Positions 33,118 to 45,902 are shown, counted from the stretch's first letter. The stretch is 64,000 nucleotides of DNA from Selaginella moellendorffii (GCF_000143415.4 NW_003314340.1:424684-488683); one strand, 5' to 3'. Made by a program: numbers and translations. The notes: a model not told the origin generated them from the letters alone.

Positions 33118-33129
33118 AATAGAGAGTGG

Positions 33130-34945
33130 GAAAATGCGGCAATATGCTTGCAAAGCTTGAGCCCTAGTTTATTTTTCCCCTTCTCCGTCGTCGTTTCGCT
33201 TCGCCCTATCGCCCTAGCAACGACAAGATCGTCCAGCTCGAGTTCCATCCCGCGCAGCCCTGCCTCGCAGCTGCTCGTGGATCTGGCGCCGTCGCATCGC
33301 CAGGTGAGCTGCTCTTGCTCGGGAAATCGCGAAACCTCACATTCGGGGTTTCTACCTCCTGTATGAGCTCAATGCTGGGGCATAAGCGCCTCGTTGTGGA
33401 GATCCGGGTAACATATTTCTGGATGCGTCTCTTTGATCCACCCTGTTAGATACGATATTTGTAATTGAAGGAAGGTAACGACTGTGACAGGCTTCCTTAG
33501 TTGTAACTTGTAATGGTGTTCTTCTTCTTTGCCTTGGCAGTGTGAAGCACATCAGATTTGACGATGGGTGGATCAGTTGGACACGCTCATTCCTCTCCAG
33601 CTCACTTCTCTCCATCCCGTTGTTTGGGTAGCTCTGGCTCCACTCGAGGCCGACACTTCCTCCTCGTTGTCTGCTGCGAGAACAAAGACATCTTCTCCGA
33701 TCTCAGCACAGTGCGTGCTCGGCAAACAAATCCTGGAAAACAAAGCGCCTCTATGGTATGTTTGTGAGCGTCATTTCTTTTTTATCTAGCGTCGTCTTGG
33801 GTGATGCCAGGGTGCTTCGCTTGTGGAGATGGCACGACTCTTATGACGTCTAGCGCGGCGGTAAGTTGAGAGCTCTCGGGTTTTTGATAGAGAGCCTAGT
33901 TAAATCTCTGAATTTCCAGACGCTTTTGGTGTCCGTGGCTATGGAATGAATGGAATTGCTCTTTCCTGATTTGCCTCTGCGGGCTCACGATGGTGGTGTG
34001 CACGGGATGGAAATGGCCAAAGTACCACCAAAGGGACCTCCTCAACTTGTAAACCAAGATGGCATTGGCCATCTGGGATACCACTTCTTTCAGGGTAAGA
34101 TACAAGTATTTCAAATGATCGCTGCAGGAACTTTCTATTACTGTACAAAGGTTTCGTTTCTCTCGAGTCAGTTTGTGTTTACTGTGAATGCGCACCTGAC
34201 TTTCAGTTTTACCGTGCAGGTGTGTGTTCGTCGATGCGGGGGTACGTGCCATTGATGTTGAAAGAAGGAAGAGATGAAGAACCGTGCAGCTCAGGGAGCC
34301 TCCATGGCAGACTGCTTTGTTCGACCACCTATGTTACAGGTACGTTGGTTATACGCTTAGAAGTTTGGTAAGTTTAATTTCTGTCACAGGTTGTCCGGCT
34401 CGCTCCATGCCACACTGCTCCTTCAATTGCACGGCCTCCGCCAGCCAAGTGGATGTGGAAGACAAGAAGGTTGCAGGCGTGGCGTGGCGTTGCGATGGGG
34501 GAGGCGGCGTTGCTGTAGCAGTATGCAGATTACCGATGGAGCGTCCTTTGGATTGTTGACAGGTAACTGGATTGCATTCATTTTAACGGAGCATGATCAT
34601 TTGTGGACGTGCAGTTTGTATGACAGGTTCATGGTTTATCCACCGATGTCTTGCTGCTCACGGAGACGTTACATTGCTAGCGCTGTGAAATGGTATGCTT
34701 TACTGATTGGTAGTACTTGCTTTACTAGTAGTCCTTGTTTTGCAGGGCTTTCAGGCTTGGACGAGAGCACCATGACGACCTTGCTCAGTTTATGCTAGGC
34801 ATGGGCTATGCTACTGAAGCTTTACGTCTGCCTGGCATTCCGAAGGTGGGTTTGTCACTTACATCTCGAAGAGGTTTTGTGTTGAGCGAGTTGCTGGTGT
34901 GTAGGCTGGAGTGTGACCTCGCAAGCAATGCCTCGTCACGCTAAG
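33130..34945 (+). pseudogene. Decayed WD40 gene resembling TSET/TPLATE-complex subunit TWD40-2
   Basis: Conserved pieces occur in the right order but with stops and frame changes, separated by intron-like GT-AG gaps. They are KIVQLEFHPAQPCLAAA (about 33226), SVKHIRFDD (33540), STRGRHFLLVVCCENKDIFS (33640-33700), LPLRAHDGGVHGMEMAKVPP (33970-34030), LAQFMLGMGYATEALRLPGI (34770-34840) and RLECDLASNA (34905). TWD40-2 is a WD40/alpha-solenoid subunit of the plant endocytic TSET complex; I name it from memory of conserved segments. Preserved intron positions show DNA-level duplication, not retroposition. Large parts of the solenoid are missing. The intact parent is not in this window. Confidence 0.6.
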
Positions 34946-35265
34946 CCAAGAAGCTGATGCAGTTTGACAACCAAGGAGAAAACAAGCGACGGTTTGTGAA
35001 GTTCTCCGATGAGCTAGTAGATGCCGAGTGCCAAAAAAGCTGGCAGTGGCTGGTCCTGTCGAAGGGGAATCGAATGAGAATACTCGGGCGCTCGTCCAGG
35101 TTTGTCTTTCTTGACATTCACTTGACTCATTGTAACAGCTCGTGCCTATTAGTTTAGATACAACAGGAGGAGGCCCAGAAACATTGGTAGTGGTGAGCTT
35201 TTCAGAGTTATGAAGGATCGGTTGCCTGATGATCACTTCCAGTTCGTCAACAGGTAAGTTACACC
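34946..35265 (+). other. Unassigned segment between WD40 pseudogene and tRNA-like module
   Basis: A short open frame at 34957-35157 (KRRFVKFSDELVDAE) is not recognised. 35195-35255 carries the GAGCTTTTCAGAGTTATGAA segment and a splice-donor-like CAACAGGTAAGT, shared with 29884-29945 and with the inverse of 12-70. It looks like a fragment of one dispersed gene family. Confidence 0.3.
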
Positions 35266-35497
35266 AAGTTTATGAAATGACAATGGAGAACTTTGGTGAC
35301 GCCTCTCTCCTCTTTTTCTCAGCTCAACACAACGATCAAGCGCAGCGCAATCTATCGACCAATCTAGAATCTCCAAAATCCGCAAATGGGTTCTTCCAAG
35401 GACGAAGCGCCGAGAATGCGGGGGATGGTACCAAAACGTCATGTATCTTCCAAAGACATCCTGCCATATGGTTTAAGTAGATGGTATGTTATTTTAT

Positions 35498-35734
35498 TAT
35501 CGGAGCCCGGTTGCTGAGATGATGGCTATCTGGTAAGTGTAGAGGTAAACCGTTGTAGAAGACCCGGGTTCGATGCCGAAGAGTCCAACCAACAAGGGCT
35601 TTATGGTAAAGTTTTTTGCTCAATAAGTAGCCCTAGTTCTGGTTTGTTAGCTCACTAAAAAAGCTTAGACCAATCGGTTGAGGCTTTGGTCTCCCAAACC
35701 ACAGCTCTCGGGTTCGATTCCTCTTTGTAGATAG
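35498..35734 (+). repeat. tRNA-like tandem module, copy 3
   Basis: Same 237-bp module, nearly identical to copy 1, including both A/B box pairs. It precedes the 5' flank of IFRD copy B exactly as copy 1 precedes copy A. Confidence 0.6.
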
Positions 35735-35904
35735 AATAAAGTCAGGAATATTCATGGCCAGATGGTTAACCTAGTTTTCCCCTTGTCTAGCAAGATTGCC
35801 CTTGTTTAAAAGTAAATTACATTTTTATTAAGCCTCGCCCTCTGCGAGTATAAAAGATCGCAAAGAACTAGGGCTTTCTCATTCTCCCAGTCAGCAAACG
35901 GGCG

Positions 35905-36739
35905 ATGGAGTGCGGTTTCAGCGATTGAGGCTCTCGGGATGTTGGCTTTCGTTGGTGGCGTGGACTTGGAGGAGGCAAGCGCGATGGAGGTCCTGTGGCA
36001 GATTGTCATCCACAAAGGCAGTGCTCACGCAGATCAAACTCTTGGTACGAGCAAACCCACACCTCCAGTCAAGGCGGCCGCCATCACGGCTTGGAGTTTG
36101 CTGCTTTCTACGTTGAGCTCCAAGAGAGTCATGGCCCTCCAGCTCCCGAGTGTGTTGGGAGCTCTGTCCTGTTTGCTCGAGGATCCAGATGTAGGTGTTC
36201 GCAAGGCTGCCGGGGAAGCCATTGCTCTTCTCTTCGAAGTTGGCGGCATCCACCTGTTGGAGGAGCAAGCTCTTGGCGAAGGTGGAGCAACGGCAATGGA
36301 GCTGCAGGTGGTGGATCAGATGAAAGCGCTGGCTGCCTCTTCCAGCCGGAAGGGCCAGACGAAGAAAGAAAGATCCGAGCAGAGGAGCAGCTTCAGGGAC
36401 ATGGTGGCGACTCTCCAAGGTGGTGCGTGTCATGAGACTTGTGTCAAGCTCAAGCACGGTGACTCGCTCAAGATCAGTACGTGGAGCCAAACCGTGCAGC
36501 TCAATGCCTTCCGAAGCCTCCTGGGCGAAGGCTTTCAGAGGCACTTGCAGGAAAACGATCTCCTGCACCAAGTGTTCAACTTTGCTCCAAGCAACACTGT
36601 GGTTTACAAGGGGACGGCAAAACAGCAAAAGCATCAGAACTGCATGGCGAGTAAAATGAAGACCCAACTCATGAACCAGAGAAGGTGTGCGCTTGAGGCC
36701 ACTCGAAAGTTTAACGACGGTAGCATTGAAATATGCTAG
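35905..36739 (+). pseudogene. IFRD-family protein, copy B, internally deleted
   Basis: The promoter and first ten bases of the coding region are present (ATGGAGTGCG at 35905), but the next base aligns with 31145 in copy A. A 443-bp deletion therefore removed residues about 4-151. Because 443 is not a multiple of three, the original ATG now runs into a stop after seven codons (MECGFSD). An internal ATG at 35939 would give a 266-residue protein identical to the C-terminal part of copy A. I treat it as a pseudogene, though translation from 35939 is possible since the TATA box at 35849 is kept. Confidence 0.85.
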
Positions 36740-36799
36740 AGGAGTGGAAATCTTTAACATTCAAATGTATCAAACTTAAGATCACTTAAGAGAGAGAAC

Positions 36800-37600
36800 T
36801 AAAACGACTTGTGTATGCTACAAAGATCTCAAGCTGAAAAAATGTCGAGAATTCTACTCGACCTCTTCAAGCGGTTTACTTTTCAGCTTGGCCTTTCTTG
36901 AGCGCTGAAACATTGAGTGCCTCGTTAGCATGTTTACAACTTCTCTCTAGCTTCGTACCCTCCAGGGGAGAAACTTTCTGCTCCTCATTCTGCAGCGCAA
37001 GTGAGAGGAAAACGAAGCCGAGAAGCTTACTCGCAGTACTTGCGGGCGAGACTTTGTAGTGACTGCGTGTTATACCTGTCTTTCATCTTCTCAACGCGTT
37101 TCATCTCCTTGAGTTTCACCAGGTTTTCCTGCCTCTTCTTTCAGCTCTGTATGGCAGCGACATAAGAGCAAAACAGAGCCCCCAATCTTGACTTCCCAAA
37201 CCAAAAACATGCTCAGAATTAAAGTGAGCAAGTGAGAAAGTTGTGCACAAGTGTGGGGGTCTTGAAGGTGATTGGCAGAAGAATGGCAGGCAGGCGTGGA
37301 CTGTGAACAATTTCAAGATGTCGTCCTCTCCCAAAAAAGCCCCCATCTTGGTTTTAATTTCACCTTTAAGCTTTCGGGTGGTAACCAAGATCTTGCTTCG
37401 ATTTTGTATCAAAACGATCCAAAAGATCACTAGATTTCGAGACATTCATTGTCGATTGGACCGATTTTTGGCAAGTTCGTCTTGCTTTGCCTCCACCTGA
37501 GAAGATGCAAGAAGATGTGATAAAGGAACGTAAATGTCACATGATTGACCGCGTGAACATAGTGGTAAGCTTTTGAGAGTAATGAGGCGATCGACCAAAA
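36800..37600. pseudogene. NLR remnant downstream of IFRD copy B
   Basis: Base-for-base copy of 32030-32830 (offset 4,770), with the same opposed pieces: SKILVTTRKLKGE on minus and CGGLEGDWQKNGRQA on plus. Confidence 0.55.
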
Positions 37601-37650
37601 CGTAAACACACCCTGCCATATGGTTTAACTACATGGTATTGTTATTTTAT

Positions 37651-37887
37651 TATCGGAGCCCGGTTGCCGAGATGATGGCTATCAGGTAAGTGTAGAGGTA
37701 AACCGTTGTAGAAGACCCGGGTTCGATGCCGAAGAGTCCAACCAACAAGGACTTTATGGTAAAGTTTTTTGCTCAATAAGTAGCCCTAGTTCTGGTTTGC
37801 TAGCTCACTAAAAAAGCTTAGACCAATCAGTTGAGGCCTTGGTCTCCCAAACCACAGCTCTCGGGTTCGATTCCTCTTTGTAGATAG
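37651..37887 (+). repeat. tRNA-like tandem module, copy 4
   Basis: Same module. Its first half shares the AGGTAAG variant (CTATCAGGTAAG) of copy 2, while its 3' end matches copies 1 and 3. It is therefore a mosaic, as expected if unequal exchange happened inside the module. Confidence 0.6.
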
Positions 37888-38129
37888 AATAAAGTCAGGA
37901 ATATTCATGGCCAGATGGTTAACCTAGTTTTCCCCTTGTCTAGCAAGATTGCCCTTGTTTAATGTGTCATCAGCAGCTCTTTCCATGGAACACAAACTTC
38001 TCATGTTTGCTATCTTTCTCCAGGTGAAGTTTAAAAGTAAATTACATTTTTATTAAGCCTCGCCCTCTGCGAGTATAAAAGATCGCAAAGAACTAGGGCT
38101 TTCTCATTCTCCCAGTCAGCAAACGGGCG

Positions 38130-39407
38130 ATGGAGTGCGTTAAGGTGCGATTGTCAAAGAGATTGTCCAAGAAGTGCAAGAGGCATGCCGAAGACAAGGA
38201 GAACAAACTCAAACAACACCACGAGTGTGACACGGAGCATATGGACGACGACTCTTCGTCCACACTCTTGGACTTGGAGGCAATCTTGGATTGTTTGTAC
38301 GAGAAGCGATCCAGCACCCGCGAGGCCGGCTTGAAGGGCATGATCGACGCTTTGGTGGCAAGGGTGATGACCCACTTCGTGGAGGACAAGTATGAAACGT
38401 TGACTCATCAAATCCTATCGTCAATCAAGCGGAGTTCTTCGACAGAGGCTGTTCTTGCGGGGCGTGCTCTGGCCATGGTTTCCATCACCGCGGGAGCAGG
38501 GAAAGTGGCCGAGCACGTATTCGAGGCTAGCTTCCCTCATCTCTCCAAGATTTCCAAGCTCGGACGCGATTCTGCCGCGAGGGTTTCAGCGATTGAGGCT
38601 CTCGGGATGTTGGCTTTCGTTGGTGGCGTGGACTTGGAGGAGGCAAGCGCGATGGAGGTCCTGTGGCAGATTGTCATCCACAAAGGCAGTGCTCACGCAG
38701 ATCAAACTCTTGGTACGAGCAAACCCACACCTCCAGTCAAGGCGGCCGCCATCACGGCTTGGAGTTTGCTGCTTTCTACGTTGAGCTCCAAGAGAGTCAT
38801 GGCCCTCCAGCTCCCGAGTGTGTTGGGAGCTCTGTCCTGTTTGCTCGAGGATCCAGATGTAGGTGTTCGCAAGGCTGCCGGGGAAGCCATTGCTCTTCTC
38901 TTCGAAGTTGGCGGCATCCACCTGTTGGAGGAGCAAGCTCTTGGCGAAGGTGGAGCAACGGCAATGGAGCTGCAGGTGGTGGATCAGATGAAAGCGCTGG
39001 CTGCCTCTTCCAGCCGGAAGGGCCAGACGAAGAAAGAAAGATCCGAGCAGAGGAGCAGCTTCAGGGACATGGTGGCGACTCTCCAAGGTGGTGCGTGTCA
39101 TGAGACTTGTGTCAAGCTCAAGCACGGTGACTCGCTCAAGATCAGTACGTGGAGCCAAACCGTGCAGCTCAATGCCTTCCGAAGGCTCCTGGGCGAAGGC
39201 TTTCAGAGGCACTTGCAGGAAAACGATCTCCTGCACCAAGTGTTCAACTTTGCTCCAAGCAACAGTGTGGTTTACAAGGGGACGGCAAAACAGCAAAAGC
39301 ATCAGAACTGCATGGCGAGTAAAATGAAGACCCAACTCATGAACCAGAGAAGGTGTGCGCTTGAGGCCACTCGAAAGTTTAACGACGGTAGCATTGAAAT
39401 ATGCTAG
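38130..39407 (+). CDS. IFRD-family protein, copy C
   Basis: Intronless, 425 residues, nearly identical to copy A. Changes seen include Ser to Leu near residue 8, Ser-Leu to Ile-Leu at LEAxLD, Ala to Val at STEAxLAG, Ser to Arg at FRxLL, and Thr to Ser at SNxVV. Both copies are open throughout and both keep the TATA box (here 38074-38080), so both may be expressed. The 3' flank diverges from copies A and B about 30 bp after the stop. Confidence 0.85.
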   Translation: MECVKVRLSKRLSKKCKRHAEDKENKLKQHHECDTEHMDDDSSSTLLDLEAILDCLYEKRSSTREAGLKGMIDALVARVMTHFVEDKYETLTHQILSSIKRSSSTEAVLAGRALAMVSITAGAGKVAEHVFEASFPHLSKISKLGRDSAARVSAIEALGMLAFVGGVDLEEASAMEVLWQIVIHKGSAHADQTLGTSKPTPPVKAAAITAWSLLLSTLSSKRVMALQLPSVLGALSCLLEDPDVGVRKAAGEAIALLFEVGGIHLLEEQALGEGGATAMELQVVDQMKALAASSSRKGQTKKERSEQRSSFRDMVATLQGGACHETCVKLKHGDSLKISTWSQTVQLNAFRRLLGEGFQRHLQENDLLHQVFNFAPSNSVVYKGTAKQQKHQNCMASKMKTQLMNQRRCALEATRKFNDGSIEIC

Positions 39408-39409
39408 AG

Positions 39410-41745
39410 GAGTGGAAATCTTTAACATTCAAATGCATCATACTTAGGATCACACGAGAAAGAGTTAGTTACTAAATCAAAAAATTACTTGCTGAAAAAA
39501 TCTTGAGAATTCTAACTCTACCTCTCCAAGCGGTTTAGCTTTCAACTTGGCCTTTCTTGAGTGCTGAACATTGAGTGCCTCGTTATTACAACTTCTCTCT
39601 CGCTTCACACCCTCCACGGGTGAAACCTTCTGCTCCTCATTCCGCAGCGCAAGTGAGAGGAAAACGAAGCCGACAAGCTCGAGTGACTCCATTCGAACCA
39701 ACTATTTTCTTTCTTTGTTCGAGCGATTCGATTCACTATTATTGAGGAACTCTGTTGCAAAGAGAAGAAAGTTACTATATATCTAAACCATGTCAGAAAA
39801 GTGTAAAAAATAATCCATGCAAGTTGATGGGACCACGGCTTAAAGATTTTAAATCGCAGTACTTGTGCAGTACTTGTGGACCAGACTTTGTAGTGAATGC
39901 GTGTTATACTTCAACGCATTTCATCTCATCATCCCCAAGAGTTTCACCCTGTTTCCTCGCCTCTTCTTTCATCTCCGTATGCCAGCGGCGCAAGTGCTTG
40001 AAGGCTGGCCCCTGTTAGGTCACTGGAAAAAGAGACTCAGTAGTTCTTCCACCTCCTCGCCAGTTGTCCAAGTCCTTTCCAATTTCCTTCAAAAGCTCTT
40101 CGCATCTTCCGTATCTCCATCTTTTTCTACTTCTGCTTCTCTTTTTTCAAGTTTGGTTGATCAATGCCTGCTGGTTTATGCTTCACGGCACCACTATTGC
40201 TGCTGTCTCTTGCGGATTACAATTAGCAAACATTAGGAAACAAAATCTCATCGACTTACAGCGCTCCATTATCCAGTGCAGTCTGGTTGTTTGTGATACT
40301 CAGAACGGTGCTGGCTTTGGACTTTTCACGTTGGGCAGCCACATTTTAGGTGCCGTGATCAATCATTCTTGACACAACAGGAAAATCCATGCCCGAGTCT
40401 CGTACTGGATCTCCGCATCGTAGAGAAGTAGGATCATGCTGGATATCATGCCCCAACTTGAGTCTCTGCAGTACCTGTTGTTCCTCATCAAGGAGTAGCA
40501 GTTGATCATTGAGTTTGCTCAAATCGTTTTCGAGTGCTTGACGAGCCACTCAATGATTACTTCGATGTTGGTAGAGTTCTTGCGCGAGATCATGTAGCAC
40601 ATAACCCCAATCTTGTCTGCCTGCCAATCACCTTCAGAAGGCCCCCACCCGTGTCCACAACTTTCTCTTGACCCTGAACATGTTTTTGGTTTGGGAAGGC
40701 ACAATTTCAAGCTAAAAGCCTCATCTCACCTATCCTTTCAAGCATATCAAATTTTCAGGTGGTGACGAAGATCTTGCTTTGCACCACATTAAACAGATCC
40801 AAAAGATCGCCAGATTTCCAGACATCATCCAACACCAGCAAGCACCTCTTCCCTGCCAGCCCCCTCCTCAATGTTTCATTGCTGACACGATCTTCTAGTC
40901 TGATTTGTCTGGCATGTTCGTCTTGCTTTGCTTCCCATAGTAAGTAATGTGTCGAACATTGCTTAAGCTGTGATAAGGAACATACGCGACACGACTGACC
41001 GAATGTTGGCCACAAAACTGGAGCCTTCACTTGGTCGTTGTCACATATGCGTTTGGCCAAGAGTGTTTTTCCAGCACCTCTTACTCCATGGACTCCGATC
41101 CACTTGCTGGTTACAGGGGATCTCAGCAAGTCCGATACAACCTGCTCCCATCTCTTCCATGCCAAAAGTGTGGCCATCCGAGTAACAACATGCTCTTCTT
41201 CCTTTAGAACCACATGAGATGGTACCTTCTTCAACGTAACTCTGTTCAGAAGCTCAACCCCCAAGATTTCGAGGAGCTGCAGCCAAGTGCCCTTCAATTG
41301 CCTTGGAGGAGTGGTCAATCTTGGTAGCAAGTGCTATCCTGGAACAAAATCAGAACTCAATCAGGCAAGAGGAGCACAACACTAGCCAACCTTTTTGGGA
41401 AATCTAGAATGGGTGTTTGTAGAGATTGGCACTCGAGAACAAGAGGTTTAGCCTTTGCGACCTTACTTTTGAGTTTCAGCCAGGTGTCCAAGCGTGAGGA
41501 GCTCAGAGCCTTCAGTAGCAGAATTCACGAGCAGAGCCGATGCTTTCAAGGAATCTTCCAACTCGATGCAGTGCTCCTTGCAATGAATGGCAGACCTTGG
41601 AAAGCCCAATCATCACTTCATTGACAGCTGCAGAAACAAGCGCACTCAGCACACCGGTGGGATCAAGGTACAGGCCGGTCAACCTTTGTCTAAGAAAGTC
41701 AGCAATTCGGTCAACGGTCTCGAAGTTTAATAAGAGCTTTGAGCT
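39410..41745 (-). pseudogene. NLR disease-resistance gene remnant (NB-ARC)
   Basis: The best part is 41330-40755: a P-loop (GVRGAGKTLLAKRI), RNBS-A-like segment, kinase 2 (KRCLLVLDDVW) and RNBS-B (KIFVTT), after which a stop follows. Upstream on the minus strand 41720-41600 reads RLTGLYLDPTGVLSALV and AAVNEVMIGLSKVCHSLQ, an N-terminal helical domain, then shifts frame (EHCIELEDSLKASALL). Pieces continue downstream to 39477 (KLNDQLLLLDEEQQVLQRLK; LSLALRNEEQKVSPVEG). NLR proteins are intracellular immune receptors. No single frame covers the gene and no LRR is seen, so I call it a pseudogene; unseen introns could rescue part of it. Confidence 0.65.
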
Positions 41746-41776
41746 AATTAGCGCTTAGGGTTTTGGCGCAGGAACG

Positions 41777-42541
41777 ATGCATTCGTTCCTGTTGAGAGGG
41801 AATGCGGTGCTCACCTTCGCGCTCACGGTCCTGGCCGTGGCTTGCGTCTTGGCATCGCTCACCGACACGCTCCACTCCTCCAAACCCGAGGTTAATGTCG
41901 AGGTATGGGATCGTGGTTTTGTTTGCGCTTCGATTTTTTGGCTCACGGATCCATTTCTGGCTGGATCGGCTGGCTTGTAGATCTTGAGCGTGGATGCGTT
42001 CGGCAGGAACCCCGGCGGCAATGACGAGGTTGTTTTGACACTGCACATATCGGCCGACCTTCAATCGGTCTTTACATGGAACACAAAGCAGGTGTTTTGA
42101 TTTTTCTTTGTTTGTTCTCCCATCTTTGTGTTGGGTTTTTTGTCTTGCTAGCTCTTCGTGTTTCTGGCGGCCGAGTATGAGAGCTCCAAGAACGTCTTGA
42201 ACCAGGTAAGAGATCTTCCTACAAGTGTTTAGTTGAGATTTCCAAGCTCGGCTGGGTTTCCTCTCTTGCGCAGATTTCTATCTGGGATTCGATCATCCAA
42301 TCCAAGGAAGACGCGAAGATTCATCGAAGAACTCGCAACAAGTACTCCTTCGTCGATCAGGTGACAAAAGAAAAGAAAACATCCCCCAAAACAGTGGATT
42401 TGATTTTTTTTCCAGGGAAGCAATCTCCGCGGCAAGGATTTTAACCTGACACTGCACTGGAACATCATGCCCGTAACCGGTGCAATGTTTTCCGAGAAGA
42501 GAGTGCTCACAGGCTTCCGCCTCCCTAAGAATTACATGTAA
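41777..42541 (+). CDS. Signal peptidase complex subunit 3 (SPC22/23)
   Basis: Five exons (41777-41902, 41981-42091, 42152-42205, 42274-42360, 42416-42541), all phase 0, encode 167 residues. One N-terminal membrane helix ([20 protein letters not shown]) is followed by a lumenal domain with family landmarks: [60 protein letters not shown] and [12 protein letters not shown]. It is the accessory subunit that shapes the ER signal peptidase; length and topology fit the family. The 5' leader abuts the NLR remnant. Confidence 0.95.
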
Positions 42542-43130
42542 GCTCATTAATCTCTCTGTTTTGGACTACACATTAAGAGACTATGAACGAAATAATTGGC
42601 CCTTTTTTGCTTAAAATCTTTTTTAGAGCCTAATATATACATAAATAAAGCTGTAGAGTGGTAATGAATATACTTTAAATATATTTAAATATTCTGGGAT
42701 ATTTTACAATTTAACAGTTATTATTTATTTAGATTAATTTTGTATTTATGATTTATAAACATATTTATAATTTACAAACTTTCTTTCTTTAAACACTTTC
42801 TAGTATATTCTAGTTTATTCTACCATTTAATAGTTAATTTGCAATAAAATTAATCTTACATTTATAAATTATAAACATGTTTATAATTATATGATCAATT
42901 GGATTAATTAATAGAAATAACACTACTAAAGTGCTGTTGCATGCAAATTATTATATTAGTGTTATTAACCAATCACATTCAAAATATTTATGGCAGACAA
43001 AAAAATTCATTATTATATTTTAGCAGGTTCTCAAATTATTAGGTTACAAATTTATGTTTCTTTTAATTGGTCCCGATAACCGTTAGTTTAAAAGCATATT
43101 CTAAAATATTACTAATATATGGCGTACACG
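42542..43130. other. AT-rich intergenic sequence
   Basis: No gene seen. Strongly AT-rich with repeated ATTTATAAAT/TATAAACATGTTTATAA-type motifs (about 42720-42895), some forming short palindromes. Confidence 0.5.
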
Positions 43131-43133
43131 TCA

Positions 43134-43172
43134 TTTTGGCGCCAAGAGATGCTTAATCTTTTGGCGCCAAGA
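43134..43172 (+). promoter_or_regulatory. Two palindromic E2F-type sites upstream of alpha-tubulin
   Basis: TTTTGGCGCCAAGAG occurs at 43134-43148 and again at 43159-43173, centre-to-centre 25 bp, about 135-170 bp before the tubulin ATG. The core TTTGGCGC/GCGCCAAA matches the E2F consensus TTTSSCGC on both strands. Confidence 0.6.
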
Positions 43173-43305
43173 GTCGTCCCGCTTACACTCTCCTGGGGAG
43201 TGCTTTTTTAGAGCCCGAATTTTGTCCAAAGTGCTGCAGGACTCTCTGCTTCACCCAGTGAGTCGTTGCACGTCAAGATCAACAGCACCATAGCAGCAGG
43301 ACAAG

Positions 43306-44830
<1,525 letters not shown>

Positions 44831-45895
44831 ATAACCAAACGCAGGCGCTGTAATTTTTACGAGACAGATAAAGATGCATTCACCGCCTGTATGTCTGTGT
44901 CTGCGTGTGTGTGTGTGCAAACCCGCAGGTGGAAGACGAACAGTATCCTGGAAACAGCAACTCGTCAAGTTGGCTCTAATAAGGCGTTTACCCTTGGCAT
45001 TTTTGACATTTTTTTCATTTCCCTTTGTTATGAATGGCTGACTTCGAAGCGCAACACTACGTTGACCCGTGGGATAAAGATTGGCCATGACTGCATTTGC
45101 TACATACTGCCAAATTTACATGCAAACGTTGAGCGTTAGCCACACGTCACGAACAACAACAGGCCGGTGACATAATCCGGTTCAAGCACACCTAAAACCA
45201 AGTTTTATAAAAGCTTTGGGTTTTAGGAGCACAAACATGGCATAATAATTTAGATCCCTCAATCTAGCCCTTTAACGAATCAGGGTCTGCGAGGAATATC
45301 TGTTTTTATTTTTTCTTGCAAAGTGATCCATAAATTATGACAAATGTTATAGCTAAATGTTAAAAAGATTAAGATTTTATCAACAATTTCAATTTACATC
45401 CCCAGTCAAATACAGAATATTAAGATCATTGATAAAGTATCTACCATTAGCTATCTAGTGGTTGCAGGTGTGTTTATAAATGCTAGATTTTTTTTATAAT
45501 TTATAAACTTTTTTAAATAGCCAATCACACAACAATACACCATCTTAGTGCAATTGTAACACCGTATAATTATAATTGTCAAGTTTCTAATGATCTGCAC
45601 CTTGCTCTTACCTGCAGGACAAGAAAGCCATATCCTTCCAACCACAAACTTAACTTATTCTAGAGTTTTTTTTAGTTTTATTTCGTAAATTTTAAATTTT
45701 ACTATTTTTTAATTAAAAACAATAAACAGGTATACAATAAAAGAAAGCAAAAGAACACGAAGTAATTGAAAATAATGTAAAAATAAAAAGAACAAGTAAA
45801 AAAGTAGCAGAACATTGACATAAAATAAATTGCATAATTTAAATTATTAATTTGTTTGGGACATTATTTAAAATTTAGATACGTACAAATACTTT
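44831..45895. other. Intergenic sequence, no gene seen
   Basis: A short CA/GT-rich tract (GTGTGTGTGTGTGC near 44906) follows the tubulin stop, then AT-rich DNA without a supported frame. Confidence 0.5.
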
Positions 45896-45902
45896 ATCAT
45901 CA

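Noticed and set aside
35939-36739. Copy B annotated as a normal 266-residue gene
   Set aside because: Its natural start codon now leads to a stop after seven codons because of the 443-bp deletion; the internal ATG start is only a possibility.
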